From Lachnospiraceae bacterium UBA3287 (GTDB taxonomy: Bacteria; Bacillota; Clostridia; Lachnospirales; Lachnospiraceae): a stretch of 28,168 bases of DNA. The notes below the pieces were generated by a model that did not search any database, had not been told where the DNA came from, and worked only from the letters and a program-made list of their open reading frames with translations. Below are positions 11,301-16,506 of the stretch, piece after piece; positions within the stretch are counted from its first letter, which is position 1, and each line of letters begins with the position of its first letter. The stretch spans positions 1-28,168 of the forward strand of contig DETN01000070.1 of assembly GCA_002362155.1 (NCBI GenBank), read 5' to 3'. The translations under genes were made by a program, and so were the position numbers.

Positions 11301-14300
11301 AACTGAAGGGCGGACAGAGCGTGACAGCAGAAGGTCTTCCCACAGATATCACCTACACAGTAACGGAAGCGGCAGCGGCAGGCTTCACCACTGAGATGAC
11401 CGGCTCTGCCGGAACGATCAGCAGGGGAGGCGCCAAAGCTGAGTTTACCAACACCAGAGAGACCGGCGGTCTTACAGTCACAAAGAGCGTTGTAAGCAGC
11501 ACGGCATCCGATAAGGAAAAAGAATTTACTTTCACAGTCACTCTGGATGACAGGACCATCACCGGTACCTATGGGGAGATGATCTTCACAAGCGGCGTTG
11601 CCACCTTCGCTTTGAAGGACGGCGAGAGCAGATCGGCCTCCGGTCTGCCCACCACTGTAGGCTATAAGGTAGAAGAGGCCGGCGCTGACGGCTTCATAGC
11701 GGCACCTGCCGGCAGCACCGGGACCATCCAGAAGGGTGCTTCCCCTGAGGCATCCTTTACCAACACCAGAGCCGAGGGCGGCCTGGCAGTGACCAAGACC
11801 GTCGACAGCAGCCTGGAAGCGGACCACAGCAAAAAGTTCTCCTTCACCGTGACCCTGGACGACAAGACGGTAAGCGGCACTTACGGAGACATGACCTTTA
11901 CAGGCGGCGTGGCCGAATTCAAACTCTCAGACGGCAAATCCTGCATGGCGGAAGGCCTTCCGAAGGGCATCGGCTACAAGGTAGAAGAAGCTGCTGACGA
12001 CCTGTTCGTGACGACATTTAGAGGAAAGACCGGTACGATCGGCGAGACCGTTTCCACAGCGTCCTTCACCAACACCAGAAAGACCGGAGATCTCGAGGTC
12101 AGCAAGAAAGTCGTATCCGACAGGGCGGCTGACAGGAACCAGACCTTCACCTTCACCATTCAGCTGGATGACAGGACAGTGAACGGAACCTACGGTGATA
12201 TGACCTTTACGAACGGTGTGGCCACAGCAGAGCTGAAGGACGGCGAGACCAGAACAGCGCAGGGACTGCCTGCAGAGATCGGATATACCGTAACAGAAAA
12301 GCCGGTCGAAGGCTTTATAACTGAGAGCAGCGGCGATTCCGGCAGCATCAGTAAAACCGGGACCGTATCCGCAGAATTTACCAACACCAGGGAGACCGGA
12401 GACCTGACAGTCAAAAAGACCATAGTCAGTGAGAGCGGTATCGACGAAAACAGAGAATTTGCCTTCACAGTGACTCTGAGCGATACCGGCATCAGCGGCA
12501 CATATGGAGATATGATCTTCAGAAACGGTGTGGCCCGGTTCAGGCTCAGACATGGAAAGAGCAGGACAGCCAAAGGTCTTCCTACAGAGATCACCTATAC
12601 CGTGACCGAAGAAGAGGTCACGTGCTACACCAATACCGAAAGGAGCGGCGATACCGGCACGATCAGGACGGGAGGCAGCAAAGCGGTATTTACCAACACC
12701 TACAAGGCAGAGGGATCGATCGTTCTCGAAGCACAGAAGGAACTGACCGGCGAGACCGGCAGGCCTCTGGAAGACGGACAGTTCAGCTTCGAACTCTACC
12801 AGGGCGACGAGCTCAGGCAGACAAAGAAGAACGACGGGGACGGAAAGATCACCTTCGATCCCATTATCTACACCAAGGCCGGGACTTACGCATATTCCAT
12901 CAGAGAGGTGGCAGAGTCCAGGGCCGGCTATACCTACGATACAGCCGAGAAGAGAGTTGTAGTCACAGTCGTTGATAATAAAGACGGCACGCTGACAGCC
13001 ACTGCCGTCTATGACGGCGGCACAGCGTTTTTCTCCAACCGGTACGAAGCAAGCGGATCTGTAGCCCTGAAGGCCAAAAAGACCCTGGAGAACAGGAAGC
13101 TGGAGGACAAGCAGTTTATCTTCGAACTGTACGACGGAGCCACAGGCGTCAGGAAACAGACAGTGTATAATGATGCGGAAGGCAACATCGTCTTTTCGTC
13201 GATCATCTACAGGAAGCCCGGAAGATATACATATAAGATCAAGGAACTTGTAAGGAACCAGAAAGGATATACCTATGACTTTTCTGTGAAGGAGGCTGTT
13301 GTCACCGTAACAGATACAGGCGACGGAACTCTCTCTGCGACCGTAAAATACGGCGAAAGCGATCAGATTCCTGAGTTTGTGAACAGCTATGGAGTGACCG
13401 TGGAAGTCAGCAAGGTCGATGCTACGAGTCAAAAGGAAGTAAAAGGCGCTGTTCTTCAGATCCTTGACAGCAAAGGCCAGATTGTGAAGGAGTGGACTTC
13501 TGACTCAGAAGCCTGTATCGTCACTGGTCTGAAGACGGATGCGGTCTATACGCTTCATGAGGAAGTGGCTCCGCTCGGTTATACCGTAACAGCAGATACC
13601 ACCATTGCCATCGATGCTTTCGGCAATGTCGAATACAGCGGCACTGTCACCAGCGACGGGGTACTGCTGGTGGAAGATACCAGGACCCATGTGGCAGTCA
13701 GCAAGGTGGACGCTGAAGGCGGCAGCAGTCTGAAAGGAGCGGTTCTCCAGATCCTTGACAGTGAAGGCAATATCTTTAAGGAGTGGACTTCCGACGGGAC
13801 AGTGTATGAGATCGAAGGCCTGAAGACCGGAGAGGAGTACACGGTCCGTGAAGTGAAAGCCCCGGAGGGCTATACTGTTGCGCATGATTTCACATTTACT
13901 GTTGATGAAACAGGAAAGGTGACCAGCACCGGAAGCATCACAGAGGACGGCGTCCTCCTGGTGGAAGATTTGAAGACCCGCGTCAGAATCAGCAAGGTGG
14001 ACGAAGCGGACGGCAGCAGCCTGAAAGGAGCCGAGATCCAGATCCTCGACAGTGAAGGCAGCGTCGTCAGGTCGTGGACTTCCGACGGAGAAGTGTATGA
14101 GATCGAAGGCCTGAAGACCGGAGAAGTGTACACAGTCCGTGAAGTGACAGCGCCGGAGGGCTACACTGTTGCGTATGATTTCACATTTACCATTGACGAA
14201 GCAGGGAAAGTGACCAGCACCGGAAGCATCACAGAGGACGGCGTCCTTCTGCTGGAAGATACAAAAACCCGCGTCAGAATCAGCAAGGTAGACGAAGCGG

Positions 14301-15268
14301 ACGGCAGCAGCCTGAAAGGAGCTGAGATCCAGATCCTCGACAGCAATGGCAGCGTCGCCGGTAAGTGGACTTCCGACGGAGAAGTGTATGAGATCGAAGG
14401 CCTGAAGACCGGAGAAGTGTACACGGTCCATGAAGTGAAAGCCCCTGAAGGCTATGCCGTTGCACCGGATTTCACATTTACCATTGATGAAGCAGGGACA
14501 GTTACCAGCACCGGAAGCATCACAGAGGACGGCGTCCTCCTGGTGGAAGATTTGAGGACCCGCGTCAGAATCAGCAAGGTGGATGCGGAAGACGGCAGCA
14601 GAGTGAAAGGAGCCGGGATCCAGATCCTCGACAGCGATGGAAATATCGCCAGCGAATGGACCTCCGACGGGGAAGTGCACGTGATCGAAGGCCTGAAGAC
14701 CGGAGAGGAGTACACGGTCCATGAAGTGAAAGCTCCGGAGGGCTATACCACCGCGTCTGATTTCACATTTACCATTGATGAAGAAGGGAAAGTGACCAGC
14801 ACCGGCAGTATCACAGAGGACGGAGTCCTCCTGATGGAAGATGCCATGACAGTCACAAAGGTTCTGAAAGCAGACGAGGACGGAAACATCCTGGGCGGCG
14901 CAAGGCTGCAGATCCGGGATGCGGAAGGCAGCGTTGCTGCAGAATGGACTTCTGGCGGTGACAGCTTTAAGACCATTAAGGGCCTGAACATCCTGGAGCA
15001 TTACTTCCTGATCGAGACGAAGGCGCCCAAGGGCTTTAAGGTGGCAGATCCCATCGAATTCTATCTGAAAGAAGACGGGACCATCGTATGCGTATCCGGC
15101 GACCGGGTGGCAGAAAATGTTCTGGTCATGATTGATGAGAAAGTGACAACGGGCAAAAAGACCAGGACGGATGATGACATGAACGCGGCCATGTGGGCAG
15201 CTCTTGCAGCAGCGGCAGGCGCAGGCATCGCCGTACTGGCCAGGAAAAAGAAAAAACGTCAGAACTGA
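2345..15268 (+). CDS. Giant multi-domain CnaB/SpaA-type surface adhesin (4307 aa)
   Basis: A secreted, probably wall-linked, rod-like adhesin or stalk protein. Residues 1-52 form a long signal peptide (basic region RQLRK, hydrophobic core, likely cut near VVNA/AE). Residues 53-200 are an acidic Glu/Ala/Pro/Ser-rich linker. About 200-455 holds an N-terminal module found in similar Clostridia proteins. About 456-1310 holds adhesin-type Ig-like domains. Residues 1310-1559 hold one SpaA-like domain (RETKAPEGY) and one CnaB domain. Next come 11 CnaB-like units (1560-2626), 8 FTVTL units (2627-3456), 2 FctA/Spy0128-like units (3457-3682) and 6 SpaA-like units (3683-4265). The tail is KVTTG, a hydrophobic stretch (4283-4299) and RKKKKRQN. 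CnaB units keep the Lys (VDKKW), Glu and Asn (VTNT) positions used for internal isopeptide bonds, so the stalk should be stiff and protease-resistant. The frame is uninterrupted over 12.9 kb. Ligand unknown; no sortase gene is in view. Confidence 0.93.
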   Translation: MKNPFRNVLNQALNKHRNSSGRQLRKMTAMMCVVAVTAANLQLSSAVTVVNAAETEAEAEAPVNAEAEAPAKAEELVSEPAAEAPSPEKTEEVQPDSGQSASGAEEEAPAPADNTDSEEASDAAPEKPEEAASDAPEDKAEPASEITEDGEASDSPSEEGADPAEDADAGEEENTADPAEEETAEEPAEEPMEESMEESIPVAGRLKEKGKGYTVTVTFTEEAGLPEGTVLLVKEITGPASSAYEDRSADAMNVDSARIAQARFFDISFEDKKGRPLEPSSGISVRIVLDKAPADVSDVQVVHFDDENPEDDETVSARVRKDTDIRFTAESFSVYGVVYTVDFTYGGYTYRMDGGGSVLLSALARELGLYEKDYDRDFEIGNVSTVTFTDHDLIRVSRQADGDWLLTSLASFEGGEILTVTMEDGVKFEITVTDPPSPDHYTTDLASLMTDAVIVAPRNEDGAYIVEPGTPYTISLSFKEQPDKQFSNSDTMTYPIPTGLNADGHSGTFTVIIERGGQKYPVTGNTYSIENGVLTVAWNQDDPNLSQLKAAANVKFSLNFDGTFDENATQIRFTDSIVKDLEIDTSSNVTTSKTGTVDLVNDRVLYTAAVSSHGTSSNVVLTDTITGNGLTLDPSSIRATSSTGEPVSMTGTADGNSFTYTIPRMKSGEIVTFTYAADINPSVLKMIDRKVITQSGNTFKAVSDGDPEGDATSITNTIDYTPQITKSNGTLAGTDGTKQILSWTLTVNSDAKVSAAGTRVTDTIDAGSQSIMKYHGDGITVTVKDAGGNTVRTDNVLWEKLAKTDSAWTYIIPASDAKHAYQYDISYTTEVETEELKTFTGVSNTGTTDGGGSSTGSGQVGPADGGVEIHKEATLIDKENKEVTWTVTFVVPASGLDKAVVTDTYPSRYVVDHTVFEKVKEGTVNVTGLTDGEAWSVVYNDKNAVITFTKDGSSGLKGTGSARPVTVTLKTEISDEIVNASKKEASLVWRQNTASLDYGEVITDTATADVTANEVRKTSPETTSRTVNGVELPVYKYEVVLLGVDSDSFTIKDTFDTEILEPYNGGDDAFYLYGGTTQWNQLNKGGRPVSHLNTAEGMTFNVGIDSIPKNGSDYYLSYRLVYYLTVKNQNALNKLMARAAAAKDGTATLENNASWNGETGTAPVVYTYKGLKKEILTSDADLKKTDEDIFADFRITLNPSGQLLNGGLPLTMTDTVSNMSVVLTSIAAVPSQGVTWDMTGNTVTYTIPDATKVVITYRARVLFPSIGKEGDTVSVTFGNVAEMLGYRDEIEKTAERHNDGWGGGNVFSINLLKYEGGNMTKRLEGAVFALLDSNKNPVLDKNNHPVTFETDENGLIKVEGDEDRDGWAIIEDTRYYLRETKAPEGYIRADFDYSFQVSSDGTTNYSDFIYHSGDTMSAKNYPKTDVNVEKKWEAGNDRHSSDMVTVKLQQKIGEGEFSDTIRVLSGGSWDDKKGQTTIVLSNVNNWKGAFNELPAAVPPVLPDDGTQGGTQELETAEYRVVETLVNNAAPAEGSVQITGGKSEGTYSYTITNKEDIEPVELEVEKTWINADGSSDWPEGVKVDIQLTADGEDVAGKTAVLSAANPSYTFEDLPRRTEDGREIVYSVNEVKINGYSSQIGGIADGKITITNTQETTEVRVDKKWVNADGSEDWPEGAEASIQLTAGGQPVAGKTITLSKDQPEYTFSGLPKYQADGVAEIAYSVEEVEVKGYATEIGDLTDGKITVTNTQETTEIEVDKKWVGANGTDTWPEGAEVSIQLTADGDAVEGKTAVLSADQPSYKFENLPKYKADGETEIAYSVKEGEVKGYSTEVGALSEGKITVTNTQKTTEVEVDKKWVNADGSEDWPEGVKVNIQLTADGEKVVGRTAVLSAATPSHKFENLPKYKADGENEIVYGVEEVQVKGYTTEAGELADGKITLTNTQETTEINVDKKWVNADGSEDWPEGVTVSIQLTADGKAVEGKTAVLSAAHPGCRFEKLPKYNADGNEIAYSVGEVNVPGYSPFAAPDGEGRITVTNTQGMTQIEVDKKWVGADGSTDWPEGVTVSIQLTADGKDVAGKSAVLSAAYPSHIFESLPMYRADGVTGIVYSVKEVEVPGGYTSEISDAEAGHITVTNKQETAEIEVDKKWVGADGSTDWPAGVTVGIQLTADGAAVEGKTAVLSADQPSYRFENLPRYRADGVNEIAYSVKEDEVKGYSTEIGVLSDGKITVTNTQKTTGIEVDKKWVNADGSEDWPEGAEVSIQLTADGKAVAGKTAVLSAAKSSHKFEKLPKYRADGETEIAYGVEEVEVKGYAAEVGDLTDGKITVTNTQETTEVEVDKKWVNADGSEDWPEGAEVSIQLTADGKAVAGKTAVLSAAKSSHKFEKLPKYRADGETEIAYSVEEAEVKGYAAEVGDLTDGKITVTNTQKTTGIEADKKWVNADGSEDWPEGAEVSIQLTADGKAVAGKTAVLSADQPSYRFENLPKYRADGETEIAYGVKEGEVKGYSTEVGILSDGKITVTNTQETTEVEVDKKWVNADGSEDWPEGAEASIQLTADGDAVEGKTAVLSADQPSYKFENLPKYRADGETEIAYSVEEVKVVGYTSEAGDLTDGKITVTNTQETGGLKVSKTVENGTASDKNREFHFTVTLDDTSINGTYGEMEFVSGVAEFTLKDGESRSAEGLPAAAGYKVAEEDANTDNFVTTAANAEGRIVKDSSQEAVFTNTRAEGGLAVTKTVVSSLDADHSKKFSFTVTLDDQTVNGTYGGMTFTGGVAEFKLSDGESCIAEGLPRGIGYEVEEDTDDLFETAFTGKTGTIKETVSTAAFTNTRKTGDLEVSKSVVSERAADSNQTFTFTVTLSDKAISGTYGDMTFTEGTATVKLKHGESRAAKGLPAGVSYTVTEAAAAGFVPDKTDETGTISAEETAAAAFTNTRETGNLEISKKVVSDKAADADQIFTFTVTLSDATINGTYGGVTFKEGTATVELKGGQSVTAEGLPTDITYTVTEAAAAGFTTEMTGSAGTISRGGAKAEFTNTRETGGLTVTKSVVSSTASDKEKEFTFTVTLDDRTITGTYGEMIFTSGVATFALKDGESRSASGLPTTVGYKVEEAGADGFIAAPAGSTGTIQKGASPEASFTNTRAEGGLAVTKTVDSSLEADHSKKFSFTVTLDDKTVSGTYGDMTFTGGVAEFKLSDGKSCMAEGLPKGIGYKVEEAADDLFVTTFRGKTGTIGETVSTASFTNTRKTGDLEVSKKVVSDRAADRNQTFTFTIQLDDRTVNGTYGDMTFTNGVATAELKDGETRTAQGLPAEIGYTVTEKPVEGFITESSGDSGSISKTGTVSAEFTNTRETGDLTVKKTIVSESGIDENREFAFTVTLSDTGISGTYGDMIFRNGVARFRLRHGKSRTAKGLPTEITYTVTEEEVTCYTNTERSGDTGTIRTGGSKAVFTNTYKAEGSIVLEAQKELTGETGRPLEDGQFSFELYQGDELRQTKKNDGDGKITFDPIIYTKAGTYAYSIREVAESRAGYTYDTAEKRVVVTVVDNKDGTLTATAVYDGGTAFFSNRYEASGSVALKAKKTLENRKLEDKQFIFELYDGATGVRKQTVYNDAEGNIVFSSIIYRKPGRYTYKIKELVRNQKGYTYDFSVKEAVVTVTDTGDGTLSATVKYGESDQIPEFVNSYGVTVEVSKVDATSQKEVKGAVLQILDSKGQIVKEWTSDSEACIVTGLKTDAVYTLHEEVAPLGYTVTADTTIAIDAFGNVEYSGTVTSDGVLLVEDTRTHVAVSKVDAEGGSSLKGAVLQILDSEGNIFKEWTSDGTVYEIEGLKTGEEYTVREVKAPEGYTVAHDFTFTVDETGKVTSTGSITEDGVLLVEDLKTRVRISKVDEADGSSLKGAEIQILDSEGSVVRSWTSDGEVYEIEGLKTGEVYTVREVTAPEGYTVAYDFTFTIDEAGKVTSTGSITEDGVLLLEDTKTRVRISKVDEADGSSLKGAEIQILDSNGSVAGKWTSDGEVYEIEGLKTGEVYTVHEVKAPEGYAVAPDFTFTIDEAGTVTSTGSITEDGVLLVEDLRTRVRISKVDAEDGSRVKGAGIQILDSDGNIASEWTSDGEVHVIEGLKTGEEYTVHEVKAPEGYTTASDFTFTIDEEGKVTSTGSITEDGVLLMEDAMTVTKVLKADEDGNILGGARLQIRDAEGSVAAEWTSGGDSFKTIKGLNILEHYFLIETKAPKGFKVADPIEFYLKEDGTIVCVSGDRVAENVLVMIDEKVTTGKKTRTDDDMNAAMWAALAAAAGAGIAVLARKKKKRQN
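6281..7021 (+). repeat. Single SpaA-like domain plus single divergent CnaB domain
   Basis: Part of the giant gene, residues 1313-1559. The first half (KYEGGNMTKRLEGAVFALLD to YYLRETKAPEGY) is a SpaA/prealbumin-like domain. The second half (VNVEKKW to YTITNKE) is a CnaB domain with a long insertion before its third strand. It is the transition between the N-terminal Ig-like adhesive part and the repetitive stalk, and neither half is part of the tandem arrays. Confidence 0.75.
7022..10222 (+). repeat. Tandem array 1: eleven 291-bp CnaB-like units
   Basis: Residues 1560-2626. Each unit is about 97 aa: VDKKWVNADGSEDWPEG, then IQLTADG, LPKYRADG, EIAYSVEEV and KITVTNTQETT. Unit length barely varies. 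Units 8 (from about 9061) and 9 (from about 9352) differ at roughly half a dozen bases. Unit 10 starts like units 8/9 and switches at its middle (around 9748) to the sequence type of unit 7, with ADQPSYRFENLP. Units 5 and 6 are the most diverged. The Lys, Glu and Asn expected for a Lys-Asn isopeptide bond are conserved in nearly all units. Confidence 0.92.
10223..12712 (+). repeat. Tandem array 2: eight ~312-bp FTVTL units (DUF7601-like)
   Basis: Residues 2627-3456. Each unit is about 104 aa: VSKxVVS, then FTFTVTLxD, INGTYGxMTF, GESRxAxGLP, YTVTE and FTNTRETGxL. The type matches what I remember of DUF7601 domains in gut Clostridia. Units 1, 2 and 3 pair with units 5, 6 and 7: units 2 and 6 are near-identical (ADHSKKFSFTVTLDD), and their matching points are 1242 bp apart. 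The array therefore looks like a duplicated four-unit block. Unit 8 is the most basic (RFRLRHGKSRTAKGLP) and leads into the FctA-like pair. Confidence 0.88.
12713..13390 (+). repeat. Two FctA/Spy0128-like pilin domains in tandem
   Basis: Residues 3457-3682. Both units have the order KKxL, QFxFELYxG, GxIxFxxIIYxKxGxYxYxI, KGYTYD, VxVTVxDxxDGTLxAT and F(x)NxY, which matches the Streptococcus FctA/Spy0128 major-pilin fold. That fold forms Lys-Asn isopeptide bonds. The two units are diverged, so the duplication is old. A pilin-type fold inside a single giant chain, rather than as a separate pilin subunit, is a known but notable arrangement. Confidence 0.85.
13391..15136 (+). repeat. Tandem array 3: six 291-bp SpaA-like units
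   Basis: Residues 3683 to about 4265. Units follow the pattern ISKVDEADGSSLKGAEIQIL, then EWTSDGEVYEIEGLKTGE, YTVREVKAPEGYTVA, FTFTIDEAGKVTSTG and ITEDGVLLVED. Units 2 to 5 are closely related and units 3 and 4 are almost identical. Units 1 and 6 (end units) are diverged. This is the SpaA/prealbumin-like fold common in the wall-proximal part of Gram-positive pilins. Confidence 0.9.
15140..15268 (+). other. Non-canonical C-terminal wall-sorting signal
   Basis: Residues 4266-4307: KVTTG, a polar spacer KKTRTDDDMNAA, a hydrophobic Ala-rich stretch (4283-4299) and RKKKKRQN. The three-part layout is that of a sortase signal, but Leu and Pro of LPXTG are replaced by Lys and Val. It may suit a sortase with altered specificity, or the protein may simply stay membrane-anchored. 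Confidence 0.6.
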
Positions 15269-15304
15269 TCATGTGATGAAAAGCAGGGCCATGTTCTGAG
15301 AAGG

Positions 15305-15356
15305 CGGCAGGGCCGGCGGATGGATCCGCCGGCTCTGCCGCATGTAATGACTTTTT
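15305..15356 (+). terminator. Hairpin after the giant gene, probable terminator
   Basis: A GC-rich 16-bp stem (15305-15320 with 15325-15340, one G-U pair) with a TGGA loop. The T5 run lies 11 bases further on, so it is not a textbook rho-independent terminator. The next gene has its own promoter, which fits separation here. Confidence 0.6.
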
Positions 15357-15447
15357 GAAACTGAGGATCCCGTGGGCAGATCTTCCCTTTTTAGCCGGAG
15401 TTGTTGAAAAAAAGCCTGAAAACGGCCGGTATTTAACAGGAACGGTG

Positions 15448-15476
15448 CAGACAAAAGAGCGGAGCAGCGCTATTAT
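15448..15476 (+). promoter_or_regulatory. Probable promoter of the small lipoprotein gene
   Basis: CAGACA at 15448-15453 (four of six to TTGACA) and TATTAT at 15471-15476 (five of six) are 17 bp apart. Start codon 15522 follows with AGGAGG at about 15505-15510. Confidence 0.5.
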
Positions 15477-15521
15477 ATTTTTCGTAAACAGACATCTATT
15501 TACCAGGAGGAAAAAAATATT

Positions 15522-16145
15522 ATGACTAAGTTTACAAAATTCATGAGCCTGGCTATGGCCCTGACCCTTGCATTTGCCATGACAGCCTGCGGCGGTTCCA
15601 AGGCACCTGAAAAGGAGCCCGCTGAAACAGAGGAGACTCAGTCAGAGGAGACTCAGACAGAGGAGACCGAAGAGACGGAAGAAGCTCCCGAAGCTGAGAC
15701 AGGGGATGCCGGAACGGAAGAAGCAGTGGTGGAAGACGCCGAGTACAGCATTGCCGCAAACTTGACCGATACCATGAATGAGGACGGCTCCAGGACCATC
15801 GACACAGATTATTTCACAGTGACCCTGCCCCTTGGCGATACCTGGGAGTATGAAGTGAACGATGAGTATTCGATCTCCTTCTACAACTCCGCAGCAAAGA
15901 ACAACAACTGCGGCGGCCATCTCGGAACTATTGCGGCTGTAGATCCTGCCGATACCGATTATCAGAACCTTCCTCATTACGCAGAGATAGGTCAGATGGG
16001 CGGCATCCTTTACATCATTGATTATCCTACCGATGTTCAGGCGGATGTTTCCACCGAAAAGAACATAGAGGACTATCAGACAGTTTTTGCAGAATTTGGC
16101 AAAATTGAGACCGAGCCGGAAAATATGCCTGTGATCCTTAAGTGA
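15522..16145 (+). CDS. Small lipoprotein with acidic linker, function unknown
   Basis: A 207-aa membrane-tethered extracellular protein. Residues 1-22 are a lipoprotein signal with lipobox TAC at Cys23 (ALTLAFAMTAC). Residues 24 to about 74 are a Glu/Thr/Ala-rich linker with TEET-type mini-repeats. The remaining 130 residues form a compact domain (DYFTVTLPLGDTWEYEVNDE, then SISFYNSAAKNNNCGGHLGT, and ILYIIDYPTDVQAD). Such domains occur in many Clostridia lipoproteins without assigned function; I do not recognise a named family. The start is fixed by AGGAGGA 11 bases upstream. It has its own promoter and terminator, so it is monocistronic. Its location after the giant adhesin could mean a surface role, but that is inference. 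The two Cys visible are the lipid-bearing Cys23 and one in the domain, so no disulfide is expected. Confidence 0.88.
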   Translation: MTKFTKFMSLAMALTLAFAMTACGGSKAPEKEPAETEETQSEETQTEETEETEEAPEAETGDAGTEEAVVEDAEYSIAANLTDTMNEDGSRTIDTDYFTVTLPLGDTWEYEVNDEYSISFYNSAAKNNNCGGHLGTIAAVDPADTDYQNLPHYAEIGQMGGILYIIDYPTDVQADVSTEKNIEDYQTVFAEFGKIETEPENMPVILK

Positions 16146-16183
16146 TCAGAGCAGAGAAAAACTTAAATCACGATTCTGTACGG

Positions 16184-16222
16184 ATCTCCCTTTCAGGCAA
16201 ATGCCTGGGAGGGAGATTTTTT
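16184..16222 (+). terminator. Rho-independent terminator of the lipoprotein gene
   Basis: A stem of about 16 bp (16184-16199 with 16202-16217, two G-U pairs) with a tiny loop, followed directly by TTTTTT. It is 38 bases after the lipoprotein stop codon. Confidence 0.9.
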
Positions 16223-16506
16223 GATCCGGTCCGGCGGGATGTCCTATAGGGGACCGGGAGTGGTTTTCTCTGACGGTGTCCTCAACTGCAGATTGAGTGC
16301 AATCGCCGGGATGAAATCTTATACTGTATATCACAGTTCCTGCCCGGGAAGATGCGGCAGCAGGGGACTTCCTGCCTGAGTTTTAAGAACCGGGCAGGTG
16401 AGGGGCTGATTCTGAAAAGGGTGCTTTCCTGAAAGGCAGGGAAAGCATAAAAGGAAAGCGCTCCTGTGAGGCGTAAAAAAAGGTTTTCATGAAGGGAGAA
16501 AGCAGT
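16223..16506 (+). other. Hairpin-rich leader of the 16507 gene
   Basis: No gene here. A possible -10 (TATACT, 16320-16325) has no well-spaced -35. Downstream are nested inverted repeats: CCTGCCCGG (16339-16347) with CCGGGCAGG (16390-16398) enclosing GCAGG/CCTGC (16360-16364, 16371-16375), then TGCTTTCC (16422-16429) with GGAAAGCA (16440-16447). Together they suggest a structured untranslated leader. No known riboswitch is recognised. Confidence 0.45.

Noticed and set aside
11927..15001. Two long antisense open frames (about 500 codons each) under the FTVTL and SpaA arrays
   Set aside because: Same cause: repeat-driven open frames opposite strongly supported coding sequence, without credible ribosome sites.
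7022..15136. Regular tandem repetition suggesting CRISPR or satellite DNA
   Set aside because: The period is about 291-312 bp, stays in frame, and each unit is a protein domain. There are no short direct repeats with unique spacers.
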